Assembly: GCF_900089835.1 (NCBI RefSeq)
Contig: NZ_OANU01000041.1
Coordinates: 1-43,803 of the forward strand
Length of the DNA: 43,803 nucleotides
From: Vibrio thalassae
GTDB lineage: Bacteria; Pseudomonadota; Gammaproteobacteria; Enterobacterales; Vibrionaceae
Direction: 5' to 3'
Below the pieces are notes generated by a model, which was not told the DNA's origin, did not search any database, and worked only from the letters and a program-made list of their open reading frames with translations. The position numbers were made by a program, and so were the translations under genes. Every line of letters begins with the position of its first letter. Within the stretch, counting starts at the first letter, position 1. This document shows, one piece after another, positions 36,401-43,803 of this stretch.

Positions 36401-39400
36401 TGTTAAACCTGAATATACCGTTATAGAAGATGGCGCAGCCTTAAGCGGAACTATCATTGCGGGTATACCGACGCAAGATCAGCTAGATAACAATGTTATC
36501 GGTGGTGGCGACCCTGATCAGGGTGAGCTGGTGTCTTGGAGCGTAATCCAAAACGGTCAATACGGCAGCTTTACCATTGATGAAGCGACGGGCACTTGGA
36601 CTTATGTACTCAATAACAACCATCCAGATGTAGACTCGCTTGACAAGGGAGACATATTACCTGGTGGTGATACCATCCAGATTCGTGTTAGAGATAAATA
36701 CGGTGTTGAATCGATACAAGAAATCAAGATTGTTATCGAAGGTGAAAATGATGCGCCAAATATCACTGGAGCGACCGTTGGTTCCATCTCTGAAGATGCG
36801 ATTGAAGCTGGGCAAAATACCGCAACAGGTTTGCTAAGCCCTGGGGATGTTGACGCTGACGACACACATATATGGGCTCTCACCGATCCAAATAATGGCC
36901 GTGGTGAGTACGGTACACTGACGCTTGGCTCAGATGGTCAGTGGACGTTCACTTACGACCAACCGAGTAAATTAGCAGAAATTAAAGCATTAAAACCGGG
37001 TCAGGTGGTCACTGATACCTTTGAAGTCACCGTGACTGACAGTCATGGGGAAAAATCAACAGAGACGGTCACCATCCGTATTGAAGGACAAAATGATGCT
37101 CCAACGGTGAGTGGTGATGTCTCTGGGACGTTCGTTGAAGATAACGGAACGGATGATCCGAGTGACGATCTCACGCCAGTAACTGGTCAAGCGGTACTGA
37201 CCGACTTAGATAATGGCGATTCTGCAGAGTTTGTTATTGCCGATGGGCAAACACATAGTGTGTATACCGGATTGCGCGGCGACTTGTCGATTGATAAGGA
37301 TGGTAACTGGGAGTTCACCCCGAAGAATGACTTGCTTCAAGCGTTGGCAGAAGGTGAGACACAAACAGAAGTTTTTACCGTTGTTGCTAAAGACAAAAAT
37401 GGTGCAACCATCACTCAAGACATCACAATAACCATCGAAGGTCGAAACGATGTACCAGTGATTCATGGTGAATCGACAGGTACAGTCGTTGAGGATGGGA
37501 CTAAGGATGTCTTTGGTGTTGACTTGACTCGTGTTGAAGGTCAATTAGTTGCGACCGATGTTGATAACAATAGTTCGATTCACGCCTGGTCTATTGAGTC
37601 TTCTGGTGTCGGCCAATACGGCACTTTGACGTTAGATAATAATGGAAAGTGGACCTATGTAATTGATAACACAAAAAAAGCAACTCAAGATCTACAAGTT
37701 GGGCAAACTGCACAGGAAATTTTCTATGTGATAGCCACAGACAATAATGGTGGTGTATCGGAACGGATCCCTGTGGTTATTGACGTTATCGGCCAGCATG
37801 ATCCAAGCGGTAATGGTGGCGATGGTGGTTCGGGTGCTAAAGTCGACGATTCACAATTAAATGTCATTGAAGACGATAAACTAACGGATACGGATAATGA
37901 CTCTGATGCGAGTAACCCATTACAAGGTGTGCTGACTACCAATCCAATAAATGGTGGAATCTATGGTCATCTAGAAGCCAGTAATGGTAAGTGGACTTAT
38001 GTTCTGAATAATGATTCACCTTTTACACAAGGTTTAGAAGAAGGTCAAACGGCAACAGAAACGTGGCGCGTCATTGATGAAAATGGCAATTACGTCGAGG
38101 TCACCGTTACGATTGAAGGCAAAGCAGATAAGCCTGAAATAACCTACGAGACAGACAGCACGCACCCTCAGAACGACACCATCTTGTTAGGGGAAGCGAC
38201 AGAAGATGTAACCACATCGATGTCTGGTCTTCTTGGCGTAGATGATCCTGACTTGGGCGATACTCATGTATGGGGAATTGATGGTAATTCGGTTGGTCAA
38301 TACGGAACTCTTAGCATTAACCCTGATACAGGGGAGTGGACATACATTCTTAAGCCTGGAGTCGACATACCTGCGGGAGAAGAGGTATTTGATACATTTG
38401 TTGTTAGGGTTACTGATACCGATGTAAATGAAGGGGCGAGTACGGCATCAGATACGCGTGAAGTGAAAATCAAAATCATTGGCTCGGCTGAAGACTCTTA
38501 CCAAGGTGACACTAAAATCGTCGTAGAGACTATCACTGCAACTGAAGACAATGGCGAGTCTGGCGAGTTAGGGACAGGCGCTGAAGAGGTAGTGATAAGT
38601 GGCGGTCCACTTTCGCTTGACCCTAGCATTGGGTTGGGCAGTCAAATTAGTTGGACGTTGGTTGACGGTCAAGGTACCTACGGCAGTATTACTGTTTCTC
38701 AAGATGGCTCTTGGGCCTTTACGCTTGATAATGATAGTCGTGCAGTACAGTCACTGCAGGAAGGTCAGGTTCGGGAAGATACGTTTGAGGTATATGCCGT
38801 TGACCAATACGGAAAAACCGTGGTTGATGAAAATGGCTTACCTAAGACAGTAGAAATCGTGGTTAATATCCATGGACAAAACGATGCTCCGACGCTTCAA
38901 GCTCATGTTGAAGAAACCATAGTCGCTGACGACTCAGACCAAACGATTGCAGGTCGACTAACGATCAATGATGTGGATACGCAGGATCGTGGCCATCACA
39001 CATGGACGATTGCAGAAGACAACGTCAACTCTGATTACGGGACGTTAACCTTTAACGCGAATGGGACATGGTCTTTTGTTGTCGACCCTACCAACCCAGA
39101 TATTCTGGCGTTAGCTGCCGATGAAAGTATTGAACAAACTTGGACTGTCACTGTCACCGACCCCAAAGGTGAAACGGCGACACAGACACTGACAATCAAC
39201 ATTAAAGGTGATAACCAAGCGCCGACGATGACGACCGACGACGGCTCAGTAAAAGAAGACGTCTTAAGTGGTTCGGAAATCTCGGTGACCAAGCCAATTT
39301 ATTTGGATGATGTGGATGCGAGCGATGTGGTTACTCTCGTCCCAGCAAACCTAAACGGTACTTACGGCAACTTTGTGGTTGATCCAGTGACCAACACATG

Positions 39401-42155
39401 GAAATACGTGCTCTTTAACGACCAGTCGCATGTTCAATCTCTAGGTGAAGGCGTAACGGTAACAGAAGAGTTTACTATCCGGGCGACGGATAAATTTGGT
39501 GCGGAGGTGACCCAAATAGTAGAAGTGATGGTCACAGGATCCAATGACCAGCCATCCGTTTCTGGTTCAGCGTCCGGCTCGGTTAGCGATACGTTAGGCA
39601 GTACGGCTGCGGGTAAAGTGACGGTATCTGATGTCGACATTGGCGACACGCATACCTTCTCTGTGAAGCAGGACTCAAACCTTGGGACATTTACTGTTGA
39701 TAACAAGGGTAATTGGAAGTTTGTAGTCGATAAAAACAACCCAGAGATCAAAGCTCTAGCCAAAGGACAGACCAAAACGATTCAGGTTAGCGTGGTCGCG
39801 ACAGACAGTTCAGGCGTGACGGCAACCGAAGAGTCTAATGAGCATATCATTACTATCACCATCGTTGGCACCAATGATGCGCCGCAGATTGTTGATATTG
39901 GTGAGCAGATGGCTATAGAGAACACGACAACGCAACTTACGGGTCAGTTCGATTCTGGTGACATTGATACAATGAATGTAGCAGATAGTCATCATTGGCA
40001 AGTGGTCTCGGGGGACCCTCGAGGTGAACTGACGGTCGATCCTGTGACTGGAGCTTGGACCTTTAATCTGACTGGTGATTTCGACTATTTATCAGCAGGT
40101 GAAACCTTATCTAGCCCATTGAGTTATCAGGTGAAAGTGACGGATGAACATGGTGCTTTAGATACGATTACGGTTAACTTCCAAGTTACCGGTACGAACG
40201 ATGCTCCAAGCGTTGTCGCGGCAAATACGGTTGCGACCGGAACCGTGCACGAAGACCCTACGGGAGCGGAATCAGGGGTTGCGACTGGTGTGGTCACTAT
40301 TGAAGATGCCGACCAAAATGATACCCACAGCTACAGTTTGAGTGGAACTGGCATGGTGACTGAAATTCAGGGTACCTATGGCACGCTTAAGCTTGTTGCA
40401 GGTGATACTCCAGATAGCGTTAAGTGGGAATACGTACTGGATCAATCGAAAGCAGATAGCCTAAATGATGGTCCGGTAACCGAAAACTTTGATCTGTTCA
40501 TAGAGAGTATGGTTGGTGGTGTGGCACAAGGCGATGCCATTAAACAGACAATTGAAGTAACAGTGGAAGGACGCAATGACGCAGCGATGGTGACGTCTGA
40601 TTCGCAAACGCAAGTTGAAACAGATGCCCCTTTACAGATGACGGGTAACCTCAATTCGACCGATGTGGATAATTCAGATGATACGTTTACGGTTCAAAGC
40701 AATCATCAAGGTACATACGGTACGTTTAGTATTGATGCCAATGGTGAGTGGACATTTGTTGCAAACCAATCCTTCGACTATTTGAATGTCGGTCAGAGTA
40801 TTGAGGAGACGTTTGCCGTTACCACAATCGATGGCACAGTTTCAACGGTTAAAGTGACCATTCAAGGCACGAATGACGCCCCAACCATTAGCGGTGACTT
40901 TGCTAAAGGCGTTCAAGAAGGCGTGACAGATTCTATGAGCGGTACGGTGAACATTGTTGATGTGGATAGCTCAGTCATTACTCGTTCACTGCGCAATGGC
41001 GTATTGAACGGTGATACCTACACTGCGACAGGGCAGTATGGGACACTGACTTTTAATATCGCAACAGGCGTATGGGCATATGTGTTGCTTGCAGGCAGCA
41101 GTAACGCACTGGCAGGCGATCAAACTGCGACTGAAACCTTCTATATCGAAGCGACTGATAGCGCGGCAGGTGGAGACAGCGTACAGCCGATCACCATCAC
41201 GGTAACGGGTAATCAAGGACAACGAGGCGATAGTGCTCTTGACGATATCTTGACCGCCACGGTGGATGATGAATGGCTATTTGGTAATTCTATTCCAGCG
41301 AGTGGTGGCATCACTGCGGATAATGATTCACAAGACTCGTTCCGTTGGGAAACGGCAAACCTTGCGGGAACGGATACCATCAAAGACTTCGATGTCCGAG
41401 ACTTTGCCGCGACAGATCCAAGCGTGAAACACGATGTGGTCGATTTGACGGCGGTGGACTTTAAAGCCGATCAGCAGTTAACAGACCAATTGAGTGTGAA
41501 AGAGGAATCGGGTGATACGGTCATTGAGATCCACGATAGCGGTACCGTACTCCAATCTATTGTTTTGGAGGGTGTCACGCTGACCGCTTTACTTGGTGTC
41601 TCACAGATGGAAGTGGATAGCATGACACCAACCGAAGTCACCTTAGCGCTGCATCAATCTGAACAGCTTACTTTACCTGATCAAATTCGCATTGGTACGG
41701 ACGCTTCTGAAACCTTAATCGGTACGGCTGAAAGTGACGTTATTTATGGTGGTGGCGGAAATGATATCCTCACTGGCGGAGATGGCTTCGATCTGTTCTT
41801 GTTTACAGAGGATAGCGCTGGAACGACAGCAAGTCCTGCTGAACAGACCGTCACGGATTTTCACATTGGCGATGATAAGTTGGATATTTCCGATTTGTTG
41901 CCTGAGCACGACAACTTAGGTGATTTACTAGCTAATATCACTATTACCGTTACGGACGATCCAGATGACGATACTGATCCTACAACAACCATCAGTGTGA
42001 CTAATAATGGTGAACAAACGGATATTACATTACAAGGTATCGGTTGGAATGACTTGGGTATTGCAGATTCTAATGTGATGACGGATCAAGGTAATCATCA
42101 GTCGGAGCTGCTCAATCAGTTAGACCAATTGAATATTATTAAAGTCGATCCGTAA
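30495..42155 (+). CDS. Giant LapA-type adhesin with VCBS repeats and RTX C-terminus
   Basis: This 3886-residue type I-secreted adhesin starts at an ATG preceded by AAGGAG. Residues 1 to about 150 form an N-terminal retention module with TAAG at residues 98-101, the cleavage motif known for the LapG protease. About 29 VCBS/cadherin-like repeats of roughly 114 residues follow, each with a GxYGxLxxxxxGxWxYxLDN core and ending near ITIxGTNDAP. The C-terminus has a T1SS_VCA0849-like region, an RTX nonapeptide stretch (YGGGGNDILTGGDGFD, about residue 3750) and an acidic secretion signal. Such proteins hold cells to surfaces and are released when c-di-GMP falls. No LapBCE transporter, LapD or LapG gene lies in the window. 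Confidence 0.93.
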   Translation: MGIAALVGLANVTGTLVLDSQGKLVVLPEGVDPRPGDVVLEHVANQPSNELDGVKIAQVDVPSQGTSSSQLLGDQDALDIIVQIESGEDPTQNDDQATAAGDGISSSISDAATVEAITPEVLAATFFETTGLDPRSLNNTQTNTLLDIFSNAAPVTVFDSRNYDEESQNGELNLDFPTDPNGDPLTLIVTEIPKLGTLTLADGTPVKVGQQLTQAEFEGLQFDAPMEYTVGEDAGQFTYTVDDGRGEINSVQSGGVTITINPINDIPVIVELGEGSVDESGHFDNGDVDAGNDTAIGQVLATDNDTDAVLAYSVANPSDQYGSISMDSQTGEWVYTLDNDSAATQALAEGQTVTSEFTVLVTDDKGAQVTDTIVITITGTNDKPEFSASSENTGSVVEAGHDAAGNTEAGSPVAQGTLQAEDIDAGSQLKFSVQNGNSEYGKLVLQEDGQWTFTLDNTATATQTLNAGDSIDITFPVVVTDEFGAVSSDTLTITITGTNDLPTIVSGSTGTLTEDFDANSSDNLVATDKLVIRDVDAGEEVFNAGVATPVGANWGTLSIQADGTWTYTLDNSLDAVQALDVGDQRIEEFTVTSADGTVHTIAVTIHGTEDETVITGPTTDTVKEDTNVDTGLLIAGDNLSLSISDKDAGENKFSTVVTKVANDHGQQPLGTLTITEDGDWSYQVSNSLPGVQELGEGETRIERFTVTSIDGSKTETIEVTIQGTNDAPIIAGDDVGSVTEDFNVQSANRLTDNGQLTISDVDAGEAKFQTRVTPVGTVVGSLTITASGAWSYEVDNTNSAVQSLGEGETLTETFQVLSEDGTPHNIVVTIHGVNDVPTITSGDSVLAQEDVMVDGDGNIVAQNTLVISDDDAGEEVFNAGVATPVGTTLGSLSINAAGEWTYKVDNGLAQIQALDVNTSLTESFIVTSADGTQHQIDVTINGTEDPTIISNYEPGAVIEDTAGILTDSGALSITDLDTGEALFSTTVTRLTNSDDQSPLGTLTIDANGNWHYSVDNSLEGVQELGEGVTREEVFQVTSIDGSVTQNIVVTITGVDGAPAIVKGASGSVTEDVGANSSGNLVATDKLVITDEDAGEEVFQAGDAIPVGTTWGTLSIQADGTWTYTLDNSLDAVQALDVGDQRIEEFTVTSADGTVHTIAVTIHGTEDETVITGPTTDTVTEDTNVDTGLLIAGDNLSLSISDKDAGENKFSTAVTKVVNDHGQQPLGTLTITEDGDWSYQVSNSLPGVRELGEGETRIERFTVTSIDGSKTETIEVTIHGTNDKPTISGTNTGDVVEDRQITNEGGTKFITDGGSLRIVDIDANESHFNTNVESIGSTLGTLTINAQGDWDYKVDTKLKAIQSLAVDETMQESFRVYSADGSTSEVITIIITGTNDRPSIKGDKAGSVKENAESINSEVSTTGDLNPKDKDTSDTHEWSLLGSSEGKYGSFTIDPNSGTWKYILDNDKADSLSEGQIEKEVFTVQVDDGNGGTRTQNITITVEGTNDTFTLNGDSSATLTEDLHTVEDGVIAVSDIDIDDQFTWTVLNPNGNLGTLTVDQNGKWTYSLDKDSAEKLEQGVLYPSGSENGEHVFQIQVTDGTATKVFDVNIDVIGTNDAPEITGTRTAELYEVNGYGQSVTHDLSTGDPDLNETESWQINDANSGVGTYGSLVLDQNGEWTYTLGVTEAQKAAVDALPHDAIVKESFSITLTDKYAATNTKDITITIHGDNDRPIIGGDLSGAVTEDVHPNNDATQDITVTGTLTDGDVDAGDDHTWSLNTPKGQYGTISIDPDTGEWTYVLNNNNPSVQALRPGDAALTETFTVTVKDDSGQSDSTATQTITINISGTNDAPELSGATTGSVIEDTPGREVATGNLAVSDVDSTDTHTWQVQGENPVNGKATGIYGQLSVDENGKWTYELDSDSLATRSIPPGMTVTDTFQVVVTDAGGLTDTATVTVSVAGTNSEPEIVVKPEYTVIEDGAALSGTIIAGIPTQDQLDNNVIGGGDPDQGELVSWSVIQNGQYGSFTIDEATGTWTYVLNNNHPDVDSLDKGDILPGGDTIQIRVRDKYGVESIQEIKIVIEGENDAPNITGATVGSISEDAIEAGQNTATGLLSPGDVDADDTHIWALTDPNNGRGEYGTLTLGSDGQWTFTYDQPSKLAEIKALKPGQVVTDTFEVTVTDSHGEKSTETVTIRIEGQNDAPTVSGDVSGTFVEDNGTDDPSDDLTPVTGQAVLTDLDNGDSAEFVIADGQTHSVYTGLRGDLSIDKDGNWEFTPKNDLLQALAEGETQTEVFTVVAKDKNGATITQDITITIEGRNDVPVIHGESTGTVVEDGTKDVFGVDLTRVEGQLVATDVDNNSSIHAWSIESSGVGQYGTLTLDNNGKWTYVIDNTKKATQDLQVGQTAQEIFYVIATDNNGGVSERIPVVIDVIGQHDPSGNGGDGGSGAKVDDSQLNVIEDDKLTDTDNDSDASNPLQGVLTTNPINGGIYGHLEASNGKWTYVLNNDSPFTQGLEEGQTATETWRVIDENGNYVEVTVTIEGKADKPEITYETDSTHPQNDTILLGEATEDVTTSMSGLLGVDDPDLGDTHVWGIDGNSVGQYGTLSINPDTGEWTYILKPGVDIPAGEEVFDTFVVRVTDTDVNEGASTASDTREVKIKIIGSAEDSYQGDTKIVVETITATEDNGESGELGTGAEEVVISGGPLSLDPSIGLGSQISWTLVDGQGTYGSITVSQDGSWAFTLDNDSRAVQSLQEGQVREDTFEVYAVDQYGKTVVDENGLPKTVEIVVNIHGQNDAPTLQAHVEETIVADDSDQTIAGRLTINDVDTQDRGHHTWTIAEDNVNSDYGTLTFNANGTWSFVVDPTNPDILALAADESIEQTWTVTVTDPKGETATQTLTINIKGDNQAPTMTTDDGSVKEDVLSGSEISVTKPIYLDDVDASDVVTLVPANLNGTYGNFVVDPVTNTWKYVLFNDQSHVQSLGEGVTVTEEFTIRATDKFGAEVTQIVEVMVTGSNDQPSVSGSASGSVSDTLGSTAAGKVTVSDVDIGDTHTFSVKQDSNLGTFTVDNKGNWKFVVDKNNPEIKALAKGQTKTIQVSVVATDSSGVTATEESNEHIITITIVGTNDAPQIVDIGEQMAIENTTTQLTGQFDSGDIDTMNVADSHHWQVVSGDPRGELTVDPVTGAWTFNLTGDFDYLSAGETLSSPLSYQVKVTDEHGALDTITVNFQVTGTNDAPSVVAANTVATGTVHEDPTGAESGVATGVVTIEDADQNDTHSYSLSGTGMVTEIQGTYGTLKLVAGDTPDSVKWEYVLDQSKADSLNDGPVTENFDLFIESMVGGVAQGDAIKQTIEVTVEGRNDAAMVTSDSQTQVETDAPLQMTGNLNSTDVDNSDDTFTVQSNHQGTYGTFSIDANGEWTFVANQSFDYLNVGQSIEETFAVTTIDGTVSTVKVTIQGTNDAPTISGDFAKGVQEGVTDSMSGTVNIVDVDSSVITRSLRNGVLNGDTYTATGQYGTLTFNIATGVWAYVLLAGSSNALAGDQTATETFYIEATDSAAGGDSVQPITITVTGNQGQRGDSALDDILTATVDDEWLFGNSIPASGGITADNDSQDSFRWETANLAGTDTIKDFDVRDFAATDPSVKHDVVDLTAVDFKADQQLTDQLSVKEESGDTVIEIHDSGTVLQSIVLEGVTLTALLGVSQMEVDSMTPTEVTLALHQSEQLTLPDQIRIGTDASETLIGTAESDVIYGGGGNDILTGGDGFDLFLFTEDSAGTTASPAEQTVTDFHIGDDKLDISDLLPEHDNLGDLLANITITVTDDPDDDTDPTTTISVTNNGEQTDITLQGIGWNDLGIADSNVMTDQGNHQSELLNQLDQLNIIKVDP
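32181..32659 (+). repeat. Near-identical long repeat in the adhesin, copy 1
   Basis: About 479 bases recur at 33849-34327, 1668 bases (556 codons) downstream and in frame. I count about 13 differences by eye, so roughly 97% identity. Other VCBS units are far more diverged, which points to recent duplication or gene conversion. Confidence 0.85.
33849..34327 (+). repeat. Near-identical long repeat in the adhesin, copy 2
   Basis: This is the second copy of the segment at 32181-32659. The offset equals five VCBS units, so units 4-5 and 9-10 correspond. Similarity extends at lower identity into the preceding unit. Confidence 0.85.
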
Positions 42156-42175
42156 AGCGGGGTAGTATCGAACGA

Positions 42176-42209
42176 AAAGGGCTGCGCATTTGCGCAGCCC
42201 TTTGTTTTT
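42176..42209. terminator. Terminator between adhesin and sstT
   Basis: A perfect 12-bp stem (AAAGGGCTGCGC / GCGCAGCCCTTT) with an ATTT loop is followed by GTTTTT. It lies between convergent stop codons, and the reverse direction offers a shorter T-run, so it probably serves both genes. Confidence 0.88.
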
Positions 42210-42231
42210 CAGCTTAGAACATTGTCAATGA

Positions 42232-43449
42232 TTAACTTAGCTTGTTTTGTTCGGCTTTACAGACCGCAGCAGTAAATACGACATCGGTTGAACTGTTTAG
42301 GGCGGTTTCTGCTGAATCTTGAATAACCCCGATAATAAAGCCCACCGCAACAACCTGCATCGCGATATCATTTGAAATGCCAAACAGACCACACGCTAGC
42401 GGGATGAGCAGTAGAGAGCCCCCTGCGACACCGGACGCGCCACATGCAGAGATAGCCGCAACAATACTAAGTAGTAGTGCAGTGAGAAGGTCAACTTGGA
42501 TTCCCATAGTATGCGCAGCGGCCAGTGTGAGGACTGTAATCGTGATGGCTGCGCCTGCCATGTTAATCGTAGCACCCAGAGGGATAGACACAGAGTACGT
42601 GTCTTCATCAAGCTCCAGCTTTTCACATAGCGCCATGTTAACTGGAATGTTTGCAGCACTTGAACGAGTGAAGAAAGCCGTGACACCACTTTCACGTAGG
42701 CATTGGAATACCAGCGGGTATGGGTTTTCTTTCGTTTTTATGTAAACGACAAGAGGGTTCATAATTAATGCGATAATTGCCATTGCTGACAGAAGGACAA
42801 TGAGCAAGTGTGCGTAGCCTGCTAATGCTGAGAAACCAGTGGTCGCAAACGTATTTGCTACAAGACCAAAGATACCAAAAGGCGCAAGGCGAATAATAAA
42901 GCGTACGATCTGAGAAACACCATGGCTGAGATCTTCAAACACTGCTTTTGTGGTATCAGATGCGTGATGGAGCGCCAAACCAAGACCAATAGCCCACGCG
43001 AGAATGCCAATATAGTTAGCGTTCATTAGCGCATGAACGGGATTGTCTACCAGTTGAAATAGAAGCGTATTTAGAACTTCAGCAATGCCTTGAGGTGGTG
43101 TTGCACCTTCCGCGCCAGACGCTAGTGCGAGTTCGGTCGGGAAAAGGAAGCTCAATACAACGGCTGTAAGAGATGCTGAAAATGTACCTATGAGGTACAG
43201 CACCACGATTGGGCGCATATGGGTGGTTTGATTTTTCTTTTGGTTAGCAATAGAAGCGGCGACAAGAATGAACACTAAAATTGGGGCAACAGCTTTTAGA
43301 GCTCCAACAAACAAACTACCCAGCATTCCAAAAGTTTGAGCTGTTGAAGGAGAGGCTATTGCGAGGATAACACCAAAAACGATACCCGCTAAGATTTGGA
43401 GAACCAAATTTCCATTAGCATAGCGAGCTAACAAGCTAGAACTTTGCAT
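42232..43449 (-). CDS. sstT: Serine/threonine:sodium symporter SstT
   Basis: This 405-residue member of the DAACS family has about eight membrane helices and two re-entrant loops. Typical stretches are [15 protein letters not shown] (serine-rich loop HP1), [25 protein letters not shown] (quoted in part) and [23 protein letters not shown] (HP2, quoted in part). It imports serine and threonine with sodium. The ATG at 43447-43449 has AGGGA upstream. The region 43450-43590 appears native, but an IS21-family end at 43591 lies just beyond and seems to provide the -35 box of a hybrid promoter. Confidence 0.95.
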   Translation of the reverse strand: MQSSSLLARYANGNLVLQILAGIVFGVILAIASPSTAQTFGMLGSLFVGALKAVAPILVFILVAASIANQKKNQTTHMRPIVVLYLIGTFSASLTAVVLSFLFPTELALASGAEGATPPQGIAEVLNTLLFQLVDNPVHALMNANYIGILAWAIGLGLALHHASDTTKAVFEDLSHGVSQIVRFIIRLAPFGIFGLVANTFATTGFSALAGYAHLLIVLLSAMAIIALIMNPLVVYIKTKENPYPLVFQCLRESGVTAFFTRSSAANIPVNMALCEKLELDEDTYSVSIPLGATINMAGAAITITVLTLAAAHTMGIQVDLLTALLLSIVAAISACGASGVAGGSLLLIPLACGLFGISNDIAMQVVAVGFIIGVIQDSAETALNSSTDVVFTAAVCKAEQNKLS

Positions 43450-43570
43450 TTTTTATCCCTGTAAATGTGATCACTACCCTAATGCCGCATGGTCGTTTGT
43501 ATCTGTAAATAGGACAATCCGATGCAGATTGGGTGGTTTTATTGTGTAAAAAAGTGTGATTGCGGGTTTT

Positions 43571-43590
43571 ATAGTATCCAAGCAAACTAA

Positions 43591-43599
<9 letters not shown>
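43571..43599 (-). promoter_or_regulatory. Hybrid promoter for sstT at the IS21 junction
   Basis: On the minus strand TTGACA (43594-43599, inside the IS21 terminus) is followed after exactly 17 bases by TACTAT (43571-43576, in flanking DNA). The start site would lie near 43563, about 115 bases before the sstT ATG. Confidence 0.6.

Positions 43600-43803
<204 letters not shown>

Noticed and set aside
30701..41909. Many minus-strand and off-frame ORFs within the adhesin
   Set aside because: They follow from the repeat composition and lack ribosome-binding sequences and recognisable domains; the long frame has intact VCBS units throughout.
30495..42155. Repeat-rich region as a CRISPR or satellite array
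   Set aside because: The repeats are in-frame protein domains of about 114 residues with no constant short repeat or spacer pattern.

Overview
The window looks like a chromosomal segment from a Vibrio or close relative. The evidence is a vemP-secD2-secF2 locus with a recognisable VemP-type C-terminal motif, a putA/putP proline locus, an RND pump with two adaptor proteins (VexIJK layout), SstT, and a giant LapA-type adhesin. Both ends of the window are cut through insertion sequences: the 3' end of an IS3-family transposase at the left, and the 3' end of an IS21-family istB at the right. I see no tRNA, rRNA or CRISPR array.

Layout. 1-2726: IS3 remnant, then the surviving half of an ABC importer operon (permease, ATPase) ending in a HAD phosphatase. 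2798-7884 (minus strand): an apparent operon vemP-secD2-secF2-chaA-dedA, with an RNA arrangement suited to control by a stalled VemP ribosome. 8079-17041: a carbohydrate island with a lactose/cellobiose-type PTS (IIA, IIB, IIC), two GH1 6-phospho-beta-glycosidases, a GntR-type LacI-family repressor, gluconokinase and 6-phosphogluconate dehydratase, linked by six similar GntR-type operators. 17336-22751: putA, a stand-alone protein resembling the PutA C-terminal domain, and putP. 22855-29033: a TetR regulator divergent from two periplasmic adaptors and an RND transporter. 29353-30201: a small CxxC/CxxC protein and an Lrp/AsnC regulator. 30495-42155: a 3886-residue adhesin with a LapG-type TAAG site, about 29 VCBS/cadherin-like repeats and an RTX C-terminus. 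42232-43449: sstT (minus strand), with an IS21-family end 142 bp upstream of its start codon.

How the genes work together. The most interesting unit is the carbohydrate island. A disaccharide PTS and 6-phospho-beta-glycosidases share operators with gluconokinase and Edd, under a repressor closely resembling E. coli GntR, and no gluconate permease is present. The simplest reading is a route for aldobionates (beta-glucosyl-gluconates such as cellobionate): PTS uptake and phosphorylation, cleavage to glucose-6-phosphate plus gluconate, then GntK and Edd feeding the Entner-Doudoroff pathway. This is inference from gene content and operators. Other points of interest are pairing between the vemP stop-codon region and the secD2 Shine-Dalgarno, a detached PutA C-terminal domain, and a hybrid promoter made by the IS21 end in front of sstT.
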